The notes under the pieces were generated by a model. The model ran no database searches and had not been told where the DNA came from. It saw only the letters and a list, made by a program, of their open reading frames with translations. 64,000 nt of DNA from Bacteroidaceae bacterium. GTDB lineage: Bacteria > Bacteroidota > Bacteroidia > Bacteroidales > Bacteroidaceae. Made by a program: the position numbers and the translations under genes. Shown in pieces: positions 40,301-49,172 of the stretch. How positions within the stretch are numbered: the stretch's first letter is position 1; the number at the start of each line of letters is the position of its first letter. The stretch spans positions 186,001-250,000 of the forward strand of contig JAFZSP010000033.1 of NCBI GenBank assembly GCA_017619335.1, given 5' to 3'.

Positions 40301-40822
40301 TATCTTGGCAACTCCAATCCGACCTGTAATGGTGGATTTGGCTTCACGCTGAAGTATGATCGCTTCCAGATGGTTACTGGTTTCAACTTCCGTGTAGGAA
40401 ACCAGATTGTCAATCTCGCACGCCGCGATGCAGAAAGCATGGTCAGCAACAAGAACCAAAGCTTCGCTACCACCTGGCGCTGGCGCAAGAACGGCGACGA
40501 GACCGTGGTGCCACGTGCCCTTAACAATTCTGCCATCACCAGCTACAACAGCCTGCCGAGTGACCGCTACGTCGAGGACGGTGACTACCTCCGTCTCCAG
40601 TATATCCAGTTGAGCTATGATTTCAACCCCAAGTCGGAATTCATGAAGAAATTCAAAATCCGAAACCTGAAGCTGTTCGCTTCCCTGAACAACCTCTGGT
40701 GCTGGACGAAATATACCGGCGTGGATCCTGATGTCAGCCCACAAGGTTACTCCGTAGCAAAGGACAACAATCGCACACCACGTTCACGTTCATTCACTGC
40801 AAGTATCAACCTTGGCTTCTAA
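37292..40822 (+). CDS. SusC/RagA-family TonB-linked outer-membrane transporter, first pair
   Basis: 1176 residues. Signal peptide (LILLLAVCFTTTTASA). Carboxypeptidase-regulatory-like domain at about 25-105 (RRISGTVSDDFDVVPGANV, VTDMNGNFTLNI). SusC plug at about 130-250 with the family hallmarks DQALQGQIAGLDI, LGAGTTMRLRGTSTINGN, PLIVVNDHIFE and IESIEVLKDASTAKWGSRGA. A long barrel follows and ends FTASINLGF. SusC proteins form the channel of a lidded nutrient importer whose lid is the SusD protein encoded 13 bases downstream. Typical cargo is glycan or peptide fragments. Cargo here is unknown. The VVPGANV motif replaces the more common PLPGASV. Confidence 0.92.
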   Translation: MKNKLFKLILLLAVCFTTTTASAQQRRISGTVSDDFDVVPGANVAERDKNNRIVSATVTDMNGNFTLNIKDPNNMLSVTFMGLKPWSQQIGSRNVFKIKLEDNTKTMKEVVKTAKKKQQSGGLSIPVRELAGATQTFSMDEMEGMAFESVDQALQGQIAGLDIVQNSGNLGAGTTMRLRGTSTINGNAQPLIVVNDHIFELPEDAQSVNFEEMDNEEQFSTLLNVNPEDIESIEVLKDASTAKWGSRGANGVIEIKLRRGHRGPTNVTFSYRFNGTWQPDGYKMLNGDEYTMMLKEAYYNPQQIATNILELDYNTEYPYIYNHFSHNTDWINEVKQFGKEHKYYVTLSGGGEKATFRVSAGYNKSTGSIIAQKMDQFTTNTALDYWVSDRIKFQSNIGLTFTTNYKNYGNDILGRAMNAMPNMSIMEFDAQGNPTGNYFNMLPLAATVSGQDAVRDVNDGTKTSWLLRDMFLNGNPVARANKAWNKERQYNLTPQFNLEYKLLGTDDDHTQLTYKGDVQLNIYNTSSDDYIPAELTTMDWIFGGEYGWKWDNTAHSNNRNQVSNSEYKSMEFTTRHDLQFYPKFKNEDHSVSALLRWEMANGQSSNQNTGLWNVPNGITDPTVVALLNSAGASNNEWRNTSFFGQVHYSYKSKYNLDASLRADGSTAFGAGNKFGYFPFVGLRWNIIDEGFMKWSHKWLSMLAFRPTWGVTGNTGGGGYNQYNKYAQSGYYNRHTVVKPENLSLSSIKWEKTRKINYGFNLGLFDDIIQFELDIYDHKTTDLIMNNMRIASANGFSNLSKVNAGVMRNKGWDLNIHSGWFAKVGKFQMKVRANVAQNFNEVEEMDPLILEHLNGSETNQPGYIDNQDGRGLQYNLDYHQRVQIGNALGSIYGLKYKGVYKYDYDHNGFTTASIAAYGYAEDGQTGYDAKGNVINTAAAAMHRGDVATCPIAYDAEGNMLTDKQGNPLPMYYCYNESFRYQFQGGDAIYEDINHDGQIDRYDMVYLGNSNPTCNGGFGFTLKYDRFQMVTGFNFRVGNQIVNLARRDAESMVSNKNQSFATTWRWRKNGDETVVPRALNNSAITSYNSLPSDRYVEDGDYLRLQYIQLSYDFNPKSEFMKKFKIRNLKLFASLNNLWCWTKYTGVDPDVSPQGYSVAKDNNRTPRSRSFTASINLGF

Positions 40823-40835
40823 ATTTTGAGACAAC

Positions 40836-42758
40836 ATGAAAAGATTCAGATTCATCACACCCATAGCACTCACGGTGCTCATAGCACTAAGTGCCACCTC
40901 CTGCACGGACTGGCTTACGCTCTACCCACAGGACCGCGTCGTTGAAGAGAACTTCTGGGAGGACAAGAATGACCTGGAAGGTGTGCGCTATGCCGCCTAT
41001 CAACAAATGGGTAACACTTTGGAAAAACTCATCATCTGGGGTGACCTCCGTTCCGATGCCTATCAAATCAACCCAGCCATCACCAGTGAGGATAAGAGCT
41101 TCGTTGCCTTCCAGAATATTACCGAAGGTAAGCTCGACTCCACCATGTCACAGTATGACTGGGGAGGCATATACACCACGATAAACTTCTGTAATAAGGT
41201 TCTCCAGCATGGAGAGGAAGTTCTCCAACGCGATGCTCAGTTCACCCGCACCGAATGGAACGAGATCAAGGCTGAAATGACAGCCATGCGCGCGCTCAAC
41301 TATTTCTATCTGTTGCGCTCCTTCAAGGACATCCCCTACTCCACGAAGGTCATCAATTCCGATGAGGAGGTCATGGCCTTCCCCGCAACCAATCAACTTG
41401 CTGTACTTGACACGTTGATTATGGACGTGAGAGCTGTGGCAGGAAAGGGGCGTAACCGCTTCGAGAACAAAAACGGAGTTGATGACACCCATGGTCTCAT
41501 GACCAACACGGCCATCTATGCCCTGTTAGCTGAGATGTACCTGTGGCGTGGCGCTCTCCGCGAGGGACGCGGTTTTGACAAGGCCGTCACCAAGATGGAT
41601 AACGACAGCGTTATCTATTTCGGACAGCTCTCTCTGGATGCTCTGCATGAGCGTAACAGTTTTACCACCTATGGCGCTGCCTCTATACAAACGGATGACT
41701 ATGGCAGTGGACTTCTTAACGCAGAACTCATCTCCAACAAACAGATGGGAGCGCAGTACAAGAACAAGATCTCGCCAACCGTTAATAGTTACGACTACAT
41801 CTTCTATTACGGATCCACTGGTTCCTCCGACTCCTATGGGAACAGTATCGAGAGTATGTTCGAACTTCAGTTCCCCGAACTTGACAACCGCAAGAATGAA
41901 GTCATCCACAAGTATTATGGCCAGAGCTCAAATGTCTTTTTCTCGGTCAATGCGAATGGCGTGGCAAATACCTATGGCAGCGAAGCCTCGACGCTCATGA
42001 AACGTGACTCCCGCATGTGGTACAGCTGCCAGGACCTCATTCGCAACTCCAGCAGCTCTTCCGGCTCTGCTTCCAGTGCACTCCAAACTCCTTACATGCT
42101 CAAATGGGCAAACTGCAACTTCATCTATGATCAGACCAGCGACAAGCTTTATACCAGTTGGAAGTCCAGCAACTGGCACAACTGGATTATTTATCGTATG
42201 ACCGATGTAATGCTGATGATGGCAGAGGCCTACGTTTGCCGTGCAGAAAGCAATGGTGCCAACGACCCCGACATGCGTGCTTGTAAAAATATCGTGGATG
42301 CTATTCACAAACGCTCGGCATTCAATGACAATGGAGCAGAGCTAGCAGCTCCTAACACCACGGCCAACCGCGAAAACTACATCAAGCTCGTCATGAACGA
42401 ACGCATGATGGAGTTCCTTGGTGAAGGGAAACGCTGGTTCGATCTTGTCCGCTATGCAGAACGCTATGCACAAGACCGCATCTCACGGAACGACGATGGA
42501 GAATATCAAAAGACCGATGCCAAGGCCACCGATGTGGTCATCCTACCGGATCCCCGTGAGCCCCAGTACGTAGATGGTACCATGGGCGTCCGCAAGATGG
42601 TCAACGACTACCTCTCCAAAGCCTATCCCACCATCGAGCAGACACTCAAGAATCGTCTTAAAAACCGCTATGGCCTTTATAGCCCCATTTATTATATGGA
42701 AAAGAAGGCCAATCGCAACCTCATCGACCAGAATCCTGTCTGGAACAGAGAAAAATAA
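40836..42758 (+). CDS. SusD/RagB-family nutrient-binding lipoprotein, first pair
   Basis: 640 residues. Lipobox LIALSATSC. SusD features appear in order: WLTLYPQDRVVEENFWEDKN near the N-terminus, a TPR-like helical core (TEWNEIKAEMTAMRALNYFY, NTAIYALLAEMYLWRGAL), a ligand-face region in the middle and the C-terminal motif VMNERMMEFLGEGKRWFDLV. SusD proteins close over the SusC barrel like a lid and bind the substrate at the cell surface. It lies 13 bases after the SusC gene. At 640 residues it is slightly longer than the average of about 550. Confidence 0.92.
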   Translation: MKRFRFITPIALTVLIALSATSCTDWLTLYPQDRVVEENFWEDKNDLEGVRYAAYQQMGNTLEKLIIWGDLRSDAYQINPAITSEDKSFVAFQNITEGKLDSTMSQYDWGGIYTTINFCNKVLQHGEEVLQRDAQFTRTEWNEIKAEMTAMRALNYFYLLRSFKDIPYSTKVINSDEEVMAFPATNQLAVLDTLIMDVRAVAGKGRNRFENKNGVDDTHGLMTNTAIYALLAEMYLWRGALREGRGFDKAVTKMDNDSVIYFGQLSLDALHERNSFTTYGAASIQTDDYGSGLLNAELISNKQMGAQYKNKISPTVNSYDYIFYYGSTGSSDSYGNSIESMFELQFPELDNRKNEVIHKYYGQSSNVFFSVNANGVANTYGSEASTLMKRDSRMWYSCQDLIRNSSSSSGSASSALQTPYMLKWANCNFIYDQTSDKLYTSWKSSNWHNWIIYRMTDVMLMMAEAYVCRAESNGANDPDMRACKNIVDAIHKRSAFNDNGAELAAPNTTANRENYIKLVMNERMMEFLGEGKRWFDLVRYAERYAQDRISRNDDGEYQKTDAKATDVVILPDPREPQYVDGTMGVRKMVNDYLSKAYPTIEQTLKNRLKNRYGLYSPIYYMEKKANRNLIDQNPVWNREK

Positions 42759-42779
42759 TTTTACCATAATCTATCAGAT

Positions 42780-44984
42780 ATGAATATTCGTCCAATCTTC
42801 AAGAACATTACCCGGCTGCTGTTCATCATCACGATGGGCTACATGGTTGTGGCCTGCTCTGAAGAGATAGACATGAGCAATCGCTATACCTTCACAGAGG
42901 AGACCATGCTCAGTTACTTGGAGAAGCATTCCGAGTACAGCGAGTATGTTGACCTCTTGAGGGTGGTGCACGTCAGCCAGCAGTCCCAGTCCACCATGGC
43001 ACAGTTGTTGTCGGCGCGTGGACACTATACCTGCTTTGCCCCAAACAACGATGCCATCCAGTTATATCTGGACAGCCTCCAGCGAAAGGGCATTATTCCG
43101 CAGGCCAGTTGGGAAGCCTTCCCTTCGGAGAAGACACTCGACTCCATCCGTAAGGTAATCGTGTTCAACAGCATCATTGACGGCGGAGACCTCCACACCT
43201 ACGAGACGGGCAACTTCCCTGTCAAGGACAATGAGGAGTTCTCCATTCCCAACATGAACGACCGAAAGCTCAGTGTTACAAGAGGCAAGGAAAACCCCGA
43301 TAGTATCTTCATTAACGGAGAAGTTCCTATCTCCCTCAAAGAACGTGACATTGAGGTCATCAACGGACGTATCCACCAGGTCCTGCAAGTCATTGCGCCC
43401 AGCAACGACACGATGCGAGACATGCTGTACCGATGGGCAGAAGAAGGTAAAAGCGGATACACTGTCATGGCACGCCTCCTCCTTGCTTGCGGACTCAGCG
43501 ACACCCTTGCTGCTGTTCGTGATGAGGCCTGGGAGTACCTTTACCAGACAGGTCAGGTCCAAGACTTGCCCAAACACAGCAGTTTCGGACAGGTCGGCTC
43601 TCTGCCTATGCACCGCAAGTATGGCTTCACGCTCTTTGCCGAGACTGATTCCCTTTGGGAACAGCTCATCGGAAAGAATGCCATTGATATCACCGTGGAC
43701 GATGTCAAAGCATATCTGATTTCCACCGGTGTCTTCACCGATGCAGGAACGACTACCGACGAACAATACTCCGACGTCAACAACATCATCAACCAGTTCA
43801 CCACCTATCACTTGCTGCCAATGCGCATTAGTCGGGACAAACTTGTTGTACACTACAACGAGAAAGGCTACAACTATGCCACCAGCAAGAACTACACCAT
43901 TGCCATCTCAGACTTCTATACGACCATGGGGAAACCCCGCCTATTGAAAGTCTATGAAAGCAAGGAAAGCGAAGGTATCTACCTTAACCGCTTCCCAGTG
44001 CTTCGCAATGGACGTGGAAAATACTCTGTGGAGAACCTGAACATCAATGATTACCATGAGAGTGGTGAATTCAAGCCCTTACGCGGTCCTTCCGTTACAC
44101 CCGACGAGAACGTGGGTATCGAGATTCTCAACCCGTCCGATGTGGGGACCAGTAATGAAACCATCCTCAACGGTATCATTTACCCCATCCGCAAGCTCCT
44201 CGTCTGCACAGACAACGTCCGTAACCAGATGATGAACCAACGCATTCGCATTGATGTGGCAACGATGTTCCCTGAGATGTTGAGCAATGACTTGCACGGC
44301 ATCAAACAATACTACACTGAAGGTGCCACTAATTGTCGCGCGATGCCTGTGAATTATCCCTATCTGGCCGATGTGGAGATGCAGGAAGGGACCATGTGGT
44401 ATTACCTCCCGGGACTGAACTGTGGATGGTGTAACATGGAATCCGATGAATTCAACATTATCGGACGATATGAGTTCACAATGAAGCTCCCACCCGTACC
44501 CAGACCTGGACACTATGAACTGCGATTTGGTGTAGCCACAGGTTCCAGCGTACGCAGTATGGCTCAGGTCTATTGGGGAGACAACAAGGAATATATGCCA
44601 GCCTACGGCATTCCTATGGATCTCCGACAGAGTGGACTCTACCGACGAATGCCTGGTGTACAACAAGAATCCAGTGTAGGATGGGAAGCAGATATTGATG
44701 ACGAAGAGTATAATGATGAGGTCACCAAGAAGATGCGTAACCTCGGATTCATGAAAGGTCCGGAATCGTGGACGGCCGTACTCGGTTCCACCACCACCGT
44801 ACGTTCCTACGAGTACATCACTCGACGCATCATGGTCAGCGCCGATATGGAACCCAACAAGAATTACTATATCAAATTCAAGTCCGTTCTCGACGACGAG
44901 AAGAAAGAGTTCTTCATGGACTACATTGAATATGTAGCCAAAGAGGTCTATGACAACCCCGAAGAGAGCGAAGATATCTGGTAA
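42780..44984 (+). CDS. Fasciclin-domain lipoprotein, tandem paralogue 1
   Basis: 734 residues. Lipoprotein signal ending TMGYMVVAC, then SEEIDMSNRYTFTEETMLSY. An N-terminal FAS1 module at about 45-200 has MAQLLSARGHYTCFAPNNDA, VIVFNSIIDGGD and VINGRIHQVLQVIAPS. A second, diverged FAS1-like module lies at about 205-400 (TVMARLLLACGLSDTL, KYGFTLFAETDSLWEQL, VENLNINDYHESG). The last about 250 residues form a jelly-roll-like region (GRYEFTMKLPPVPRPGHYEL, RSMAQVYWGDNKEYMP). The gene is a close tandem copy of the next one, with matching motifs throughout. It follows the first SusD by 21 bases. It is likely a surface accessory lipoprotein of the SusCD system. Its ligand is unknown. Confidence 0.8.
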   Translation: MNIRPIFKNITRLLFIITMGYMVVACSEEIDMSNRYTFTEETMLSYLEKHSEYSEYVDLLRVVHVSQQSQSTMAQLLSARGHYTCFAPNNDAIQLYLDSLQRKGIIPQASWEAFPSEKTLDSIRKVIVFNSIIDGGDLHTYETGNFPVKDNEEFSIPNMNDRKLSVTRGKENPDSIFINGEVPISLKERDIEVINGRIHQVLQVIAPSNDTMRDMLYRWAEEGKSGYTVMARLLLACGLSDTLAAVRDEAWEYLYQTGQVQDLPKHSSFGQVGSLPMHRKYGFTLFAETDSLWEQLIGKNAIDITVDDVKAYLISTGVFTDAGTTTDEQYSDVNNIINQFTTYHLLPMRISRDKLVVHYNEKGYNYATSKNYTIAISDFYTTMGKPRLLKVYESKESEGIYLNRFPVLRNGRGKYSVENLNINDYHESGEFKPLRGPSVTPDENVGIEILNPSDVGTSNETILNGIIYPIRKLLVCTDNVRNQMMNQRIRIDVATMFPEMLSNDLHGIKQYYTEGATNCRAMPVNYPYLADVEMQEGTMWYYLPGLNCGWCNMESDEFNIIGRYEFTMKLPPVPRPGHYELRFGVATGSSVRSMAQVYWGDNKEYMPAYGIPMDLRQSGLYRRMPGVQQESSVGWEADIDDEEYNDEVTKKMRNLGFMKGPESWTAVLGSTTTVRSYEYITRRIMVSADMEPNKNYYIKFKSVLDDEKKEFFMDYIEYVAKEVYDNPEESEDIW

Positions 44985-45008
44985 GACATAAAAAACGTTT
45001 CAATAACT

Positions 45009-47225
45009 ATGTTAAGAATCAAAATCACACATATCCTTCAGTACAGCTTGCTTGCTATGACAGCACTCTTCATGGTCACAGCATGTACCGAAGAGATTGA
45101 CAAGAGCGCCCGCTACACCTTCACCGAAGAGACAGTGCTCAGTTACCTCGAAAAACAAGAGAGGTTCAGTGAATACGTCCGTCTGCTCGGAGAGGTGAAA
45201 ATCAGCAGCCAGTCTGAATCCACCGTGGCTCAGCTCCTGTCTGCACGTGGCAACTACACATGCTTTGCACCCTCCAACGAAGTCATTCAGGAGTATCTGG
45301 ATACCCTTCAGCGCAAAGGTATCATTACAGAAGCTTCATGGGACGGTTTCAAGGACGAGAAAAGTAAGGACTCCATCCGAAAGGTCATCGTCTATAACAG
45401 CATCATAGACGGAGGTGATGACCGTTATTTCGAAACGGCCAATTTCCCCACCAATGACAACGATGAATTCCCCATCGTAAACATGAATGACCGCAAACTC
45501 AGCGTCACCCGTTCCAAGATCAACCCAGACAGCATTTTCATCAATGGAGTCTATCCCTTGAGCATGCAACATCGTGACATTGAGGCCATCAACGGCCGCA
45601 TCCATGAGATGCTCCAGCTTATTGCTCCCAGCAATGACACCATGGCCGACATGCTTCGTCTTTGGGCCAGCGAGGGACACCAGTGTTTCACCGTGGCTTC
45701 CAAGCTTATTCTTGCTTGCGGCCTGGCGGATACGCTCAGCGCCGTACGCGACGAAACCTGGGAATACCTTTATCTTACTGGAGGTGTCAAGGACATTAAA
45801 GACCTGGAAACCGAAGGAGCTGGTACAGGTAAGATTCCTGAACACCGCAAATTTGGCTTCACTATCTTTGCTGAAACGGATGCTTTCTGGGCAAAGACCA
45901 TCGGAAAACCCGTCAGTGAAATCACCGTGGACGATGTCAAGCAATACCTCATTGGACTGGACGTTATCCCCAATGCCACCACAGATGACAATTTCCGCGA
46001 TGAAAAGAACATCCTCAACCAGTTTGTCACCTACCACATGCTCCCCGAACGTCTCACACGTGACAAACTTGTCATTCACTACAACGAACTTGGTTACAAT
46101 TATGCCAGTTCCAAGAACTTCACCGTGGCCACAGAGGAATTCTACACCACCATGGGCAAGCGTCGTCTCATCAAGCTTTATGAAAGTTTTGAGAGCAACG
46201 GCATTTACATTAACCGCTTCCCAGTGCTCCGCAACGGACGTGGTGATTACTCATACGAGAAGTTGAACATCAACGACTATCACGAGAGTGGCAACTTCTT
46301 ACCTATTCGCGGCAAGGCTGCTCCAAGGAGTCCAGAAGCCGTTGACGAAAACCATGGTATCCGTGTGGAAGGCAACGACTCAAGTGCTGTTACGGAAAAC
46401 GTACTCAACGCCATTGTCTATCCTATTAACGAGCTTCTCGTATATTCAGAGAACGTAGCCACTCAACTAAAGAACCAGCGTATCCGCATGGACTTGGCCA
46501 GCTGTTTGCCAGAGATGATGAATAATGATCACCGTGGACGCCGCACCGCTTATACTACTGGACACGCCCGCAACCGTGGCTTCCCAACCAATTATCAGTA
46601 TTTCCAATACTGTGACATCAAGGAGGGCACCCGTTTCTTCTACCTGAACGGTCTCGCCTGTAACTGGCTGAACTGGCAGGGTGATGAATTCAACATCGTG
46701 GGTGTTTATGAATTCACCATTACCCTACCACCTGTGCCTGCACCCGGACATTATGAATTACGTCTCGCTGTGCAGAGTAATTCCAGTGTCCGTGGCATGT
46801 GTCAGGTATATTGGGGCGAAAACAAAGATTATCTACCCGCCGCAGGTATTCCCTTGGATATGCGTTTAGCAGGTACTTCGCGTCACCTCTCATCGGGCAA
46901 CATTGCTGACAACACAGTAGGTTGGGTAGCAGACACAGGAGATCCTGCCGTAGATGACGAGACCGACAAGAAGATGCGTAACAACGGCTTCATGAAAGGT
47001 CCTCAGCACTACAGCGCCACACCTGGTAGCAGCACCGCTATGCGTACCAACGAGATGAAGCTCCGCCGCATCATGGTCAGCGAGGATATGGATCCAGACA
47101 AGACTTATTATCTGAAGTTCAAATCCGTGCTCGACAGTGACACCAAGCAGTTCTACATTGACTACATTGAGTATTGCGCCAAGGAAGTTTATGACAACCC
47201 CGAAGAAGGCGAAGACATTTGGTAA
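45009..47225 (+). CDS. Fasciclin-domain lipoprotein, tandem paralogue 2
   Basis: 738 residues with the same layout as the upstream neighbour: lipobox ALFMVTAC, EEIDKSARYTFTEETVLSYL, the FAS1 core VAQLLSARGNYTCFAPSNEV, the second module with KFGFTIFAETDAFWAKTIGK, and a C-terminal jelly-roll-like part (EFTITLPPVPAPGHYELRLA, GMCQVYWGENKDYLP). Both copies end in KEVYDNPEE followed by an acidic EDIW. The strong similarity over full length shows a tandem duplication. The copies have diverged most in the loops, for example the insert GKAAPRSPEAVDENHGIRVE at about residues 437-456. That pattern would fit different ligands. The gap between the two genes is 24 bases. Confidence 0.8.
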   Translation: MLRIKITHILQYSLLAMTALFMVTACTEEIDKSARYTFTEETVLSYLEKQERFSEYVRLLGEVKISSQSESTVAQLLSARGNYTCFAPSNEVIQEYLDTLQRKGIITEASWDGFKDEKSKDSIRKVIVYNSIIDGGDDRYFETANFPTNDNDEFPIVNMNDRKLSVTRSKINPDSIFINGVYPLSMQHRDIEAINGRIHEMLQLIAPSNDTMADMLRLWASEGHQCFTVASKLILACGLADTLSAVRDETWEYLYLTGGVKDIKDLETEGAGTGKIPEHRKFGFTIFAETDAFWAKTIGKPVSEITVDDVKQYLIGLDVIPNATTDDNFRDEKNILNQFVTYHMLPERLTRDKLVIHYNELGYNYASSKNFTVATEEFYTTMGKRRLIKLYESFESNGIYINRFPVLRNGRGDYSYEKLNINDYHESGNFLPIRGKAAPRSPEAVDENHGIRVEGNDSSAVTENVLNAIVYPINELLVYSENVATQLKNQRIRMDLASCLPEMMNNDHRGRRTAYTTGHARNRGFPTNYQYFQYCDIKEGTRFFYLNGLACNWLNWQGDEFNIVGVYEFTITLPPVPAPGHYELRLAVQSNSSVRGMCQVYWGENKDYLPAAGIPLDMRLAGTSRHLSSGNIADNTVGWVADTGDPAVDDETDKKMRNNGFMKGPQHYSATPGSSTAMRTNEMKLRRIMVSEDMDPDKTYYLKFKSVLDSDTKQFYIDYIEYCAKEVYDNPEEGEDIW

Positions 47226-47246
47226 AATCAATAAAATCTAAATAAT

Positions 47247-49139
47247 ATGGATAAAAAGACTTTTTTCAGCATCATCCGCAGCAGCCTTTTGGGAGCAGCT
47301 TTTGCAGTGACCTTCACGGCCTGTGAGGATGACCACTTCACAGTCAACGATGGCGGTGGAGCGGGCGCGAATGCCACCCTCACGCTTTGGCAACAAATCC
47401 AGAAGAAGCCAGAGCTCTCGAGGTTCCGTGAGATTGCAGAGAAGACGCCCTATTTTAAGGACGAGGGTCATGTGGTCAAGGGCTACACTTTTGCTAATGT
47501 GCTGGACGGGACACAAAACCTAACCGTCTTCGCGCCCACCAACACCGCCCTCTCTGAGGCAGAGTATCAAGGTTACATGACAATGCTCCAAGGTTCGACA
47601 TCCGATCAGTATGATGTCTTCCTGAGACTTATAGGTAATCACATTACCCGCAACCGTTACTCCGCAACAGGAACAGGTCAGGAAGATCTCGTCATGATTA
47701 ATGGAAAACGAGCAACATTTGACCACGCAGCCAAGACCTTCAAGGACATCCAACTGGCAGAGGTCAACATCCCTGCCACCAACGGTACCCTGCACACCAT
47801 GAACACCCTTTCGCCTTTTGCCTACAACATTTACGAATATATCAAGGCTAATCCGGGTGAATATGGAAAGGTCAGAGAATGGCTCATGTCTTTTGACACC
47901 CTTTATTTCGACTCCTATGCCAGCGCTGAAGGAGGCTCCGATTCTTACGGTAATCCTATCTACGTGGATAGCATTTACAGCCGTGAGAACTCCCTTTTCG
48001 GTTTCCAGTATTCCAAGCGTGGTGAAGAATGGATTATGAATATCAAGGGTCTCAATGGAAACATCGAGCGAGAAGACAGTATTTGGGCCATGGCACTCCC
48101 GACAGATTTGGCCTGGAATGCCGCTTGGGAAGCCATGAAAGACAACTATGACTACTCCGAACTCTACATTGACAAAGAGAAGGAAGATCAGGGCAACAGC
48201 GGGCAGACCTTTGGCGGCAGCGCAGACTCGCTACGTACTTTGGGGTTAAGCATGGATCTCGTTGCACCCTTACTCTTCAATGCACGTTTGCAGTTAGAGA
48301 CAACCACTCATTCAGGATTCTGGACGGCAGAGCAGTTCAAACAAGCACCCATGAACAAACTCTTTAATGCCCGTCAAGACACGTTCACTGTGGACTATGC
48401 AGCCACCAGAGATGTAAAAGAACTTCTCTTTGATGGCAACAATAGTCCTGTAGAAGTTTCCAACGGTCTCGTTTACAAGGTTAACAACTGGAATTTCTGG
48501 AAGCCTTTCCGCACAAAGGATGTGGAGATGAAGCTCAATTCTTCTTATTTGTACAATCTCAACAACAATACGAACAACAGAGCCACTTTCTATGATTTTG
48601 CCAATAAGGGCGCATTGATTACCGATAGTCTCTGTGGAACCGTTAGTTTTGACGAGAACACAAAGAAGACAGGCTTTATGGCCATCTACAGCACCTCTAC
48701 AAGTGCTGCAAAAATGGAATTCAAGTTGATGGACTTAGAACGTGACAACCAAATTCTCAGCAATGTTCCCTACGACGTCTATGTCATCATGGTTCCGAAC
48801 TTCTACTACGAGCAGTCTCAATGGGACAGCCTCACTGTCACTCCCATGAAGAACAGACTTCAAATACAGATTCTGTATAATGATGGTTCTGTCAACGCTC
48901 GCGGCGCTGTGACAGAGAAGAAGACAACTGCTATGCAATGGGAATATGACGGACTGAAAGTTGATACCATCTGCATTAGCAAACAAGCCTATCCCGAAGG
49001 TCTCGTTTTCCCGAAGTCATACAAAAACATTACACGTTCCTTCCCCATCTTGACGGTGGAATCAAAGGCTAAGAACAAAGAGGCTGGATACCAGCACACG
49101 TTCTTTATCGATCGTATCATTTTTAAGGCCAGAGAATAA
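47247..49139 (+). CDS. Fasciclin-domain lipoprotein, third of the group
   Basis: 630 residues. Lipobox AAFAVTFTAC, then EDDHFTVNDGG. The first FAS1 module lies at about 40-190: GYTFANVLDGTQNLTVFAPT, FLRLIGNHITRNRYSATG, DIQLAEVNIPATNGTLHTMN. A second, weaker one spans about 195-410 and ends SPVEVSNGLVYKVNNWNF. The C-terminal about 210 residues are beta-rich. Unlike the previous two genes it is not a close copy and has a more classic first FAS1 domain (TVFAPTNTAL, NGTLHTM). It lies 21 bases after the tandem pair and directly before the second SusC gene. It is probably another surface binding subunit of the complex. Confidence 0.8.
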   Translation: MDKKTFFSIIRSSLLGAAFAVTFTACEDDHFTVNDGGGAGANATLTLWQQIQKKPELSRFREIAEKTPYFKDEGHVVKGYTFANVLDGTQNLTVFAPTNTALSEAEYQGYMTMLQGSTSDQYDVFLRLIGNHITRNRYSATGTGQEDLVMINGKRATFDHAAKTFKDIQLAEVNIPATNGTLHTMNTLSPFAYNIYEYIKANPGEYGKVREWLMSFDTLYFDSYASAEGGSDSYGNPIYVDSIYSRENSLFGFQYSKRGEEWIMNIKGLNGNIEREDSIWAMALPTDLAWNAAWEAMKDNYDYSELYIDKEKEDQGNSGQTFGGSADSLRTLGLSMDLVAPLLFNARLQLETTTHSGFWTAEQFKQAPMNKLFNARQDTFTVDYAATRDVKELLFDGNNSPVEVSNGLVYKVNNWNFWKPFRTKDVEMKLNSSYLYNLNNNTNNRATFYDFANKGALITDSLCGTVSFDENTKKTGFMAIYSTSTSAAKMEFKLMDLERDNQILSNVPYDVYVIMVPNFYYEQSQWDSLTVTPMKNRLQIQILYNDGSVNARGAVTEKKTTAMQWEYDGLKVDTICISKQAYPEGLVFPKSYKNITRSFPILTVESKAKNKEAGYQHTFFIDRIIFKARE

Positions 49140-49172
49140 TCACTTATGTTGTCCTACAAAAATCCAGAAGAC

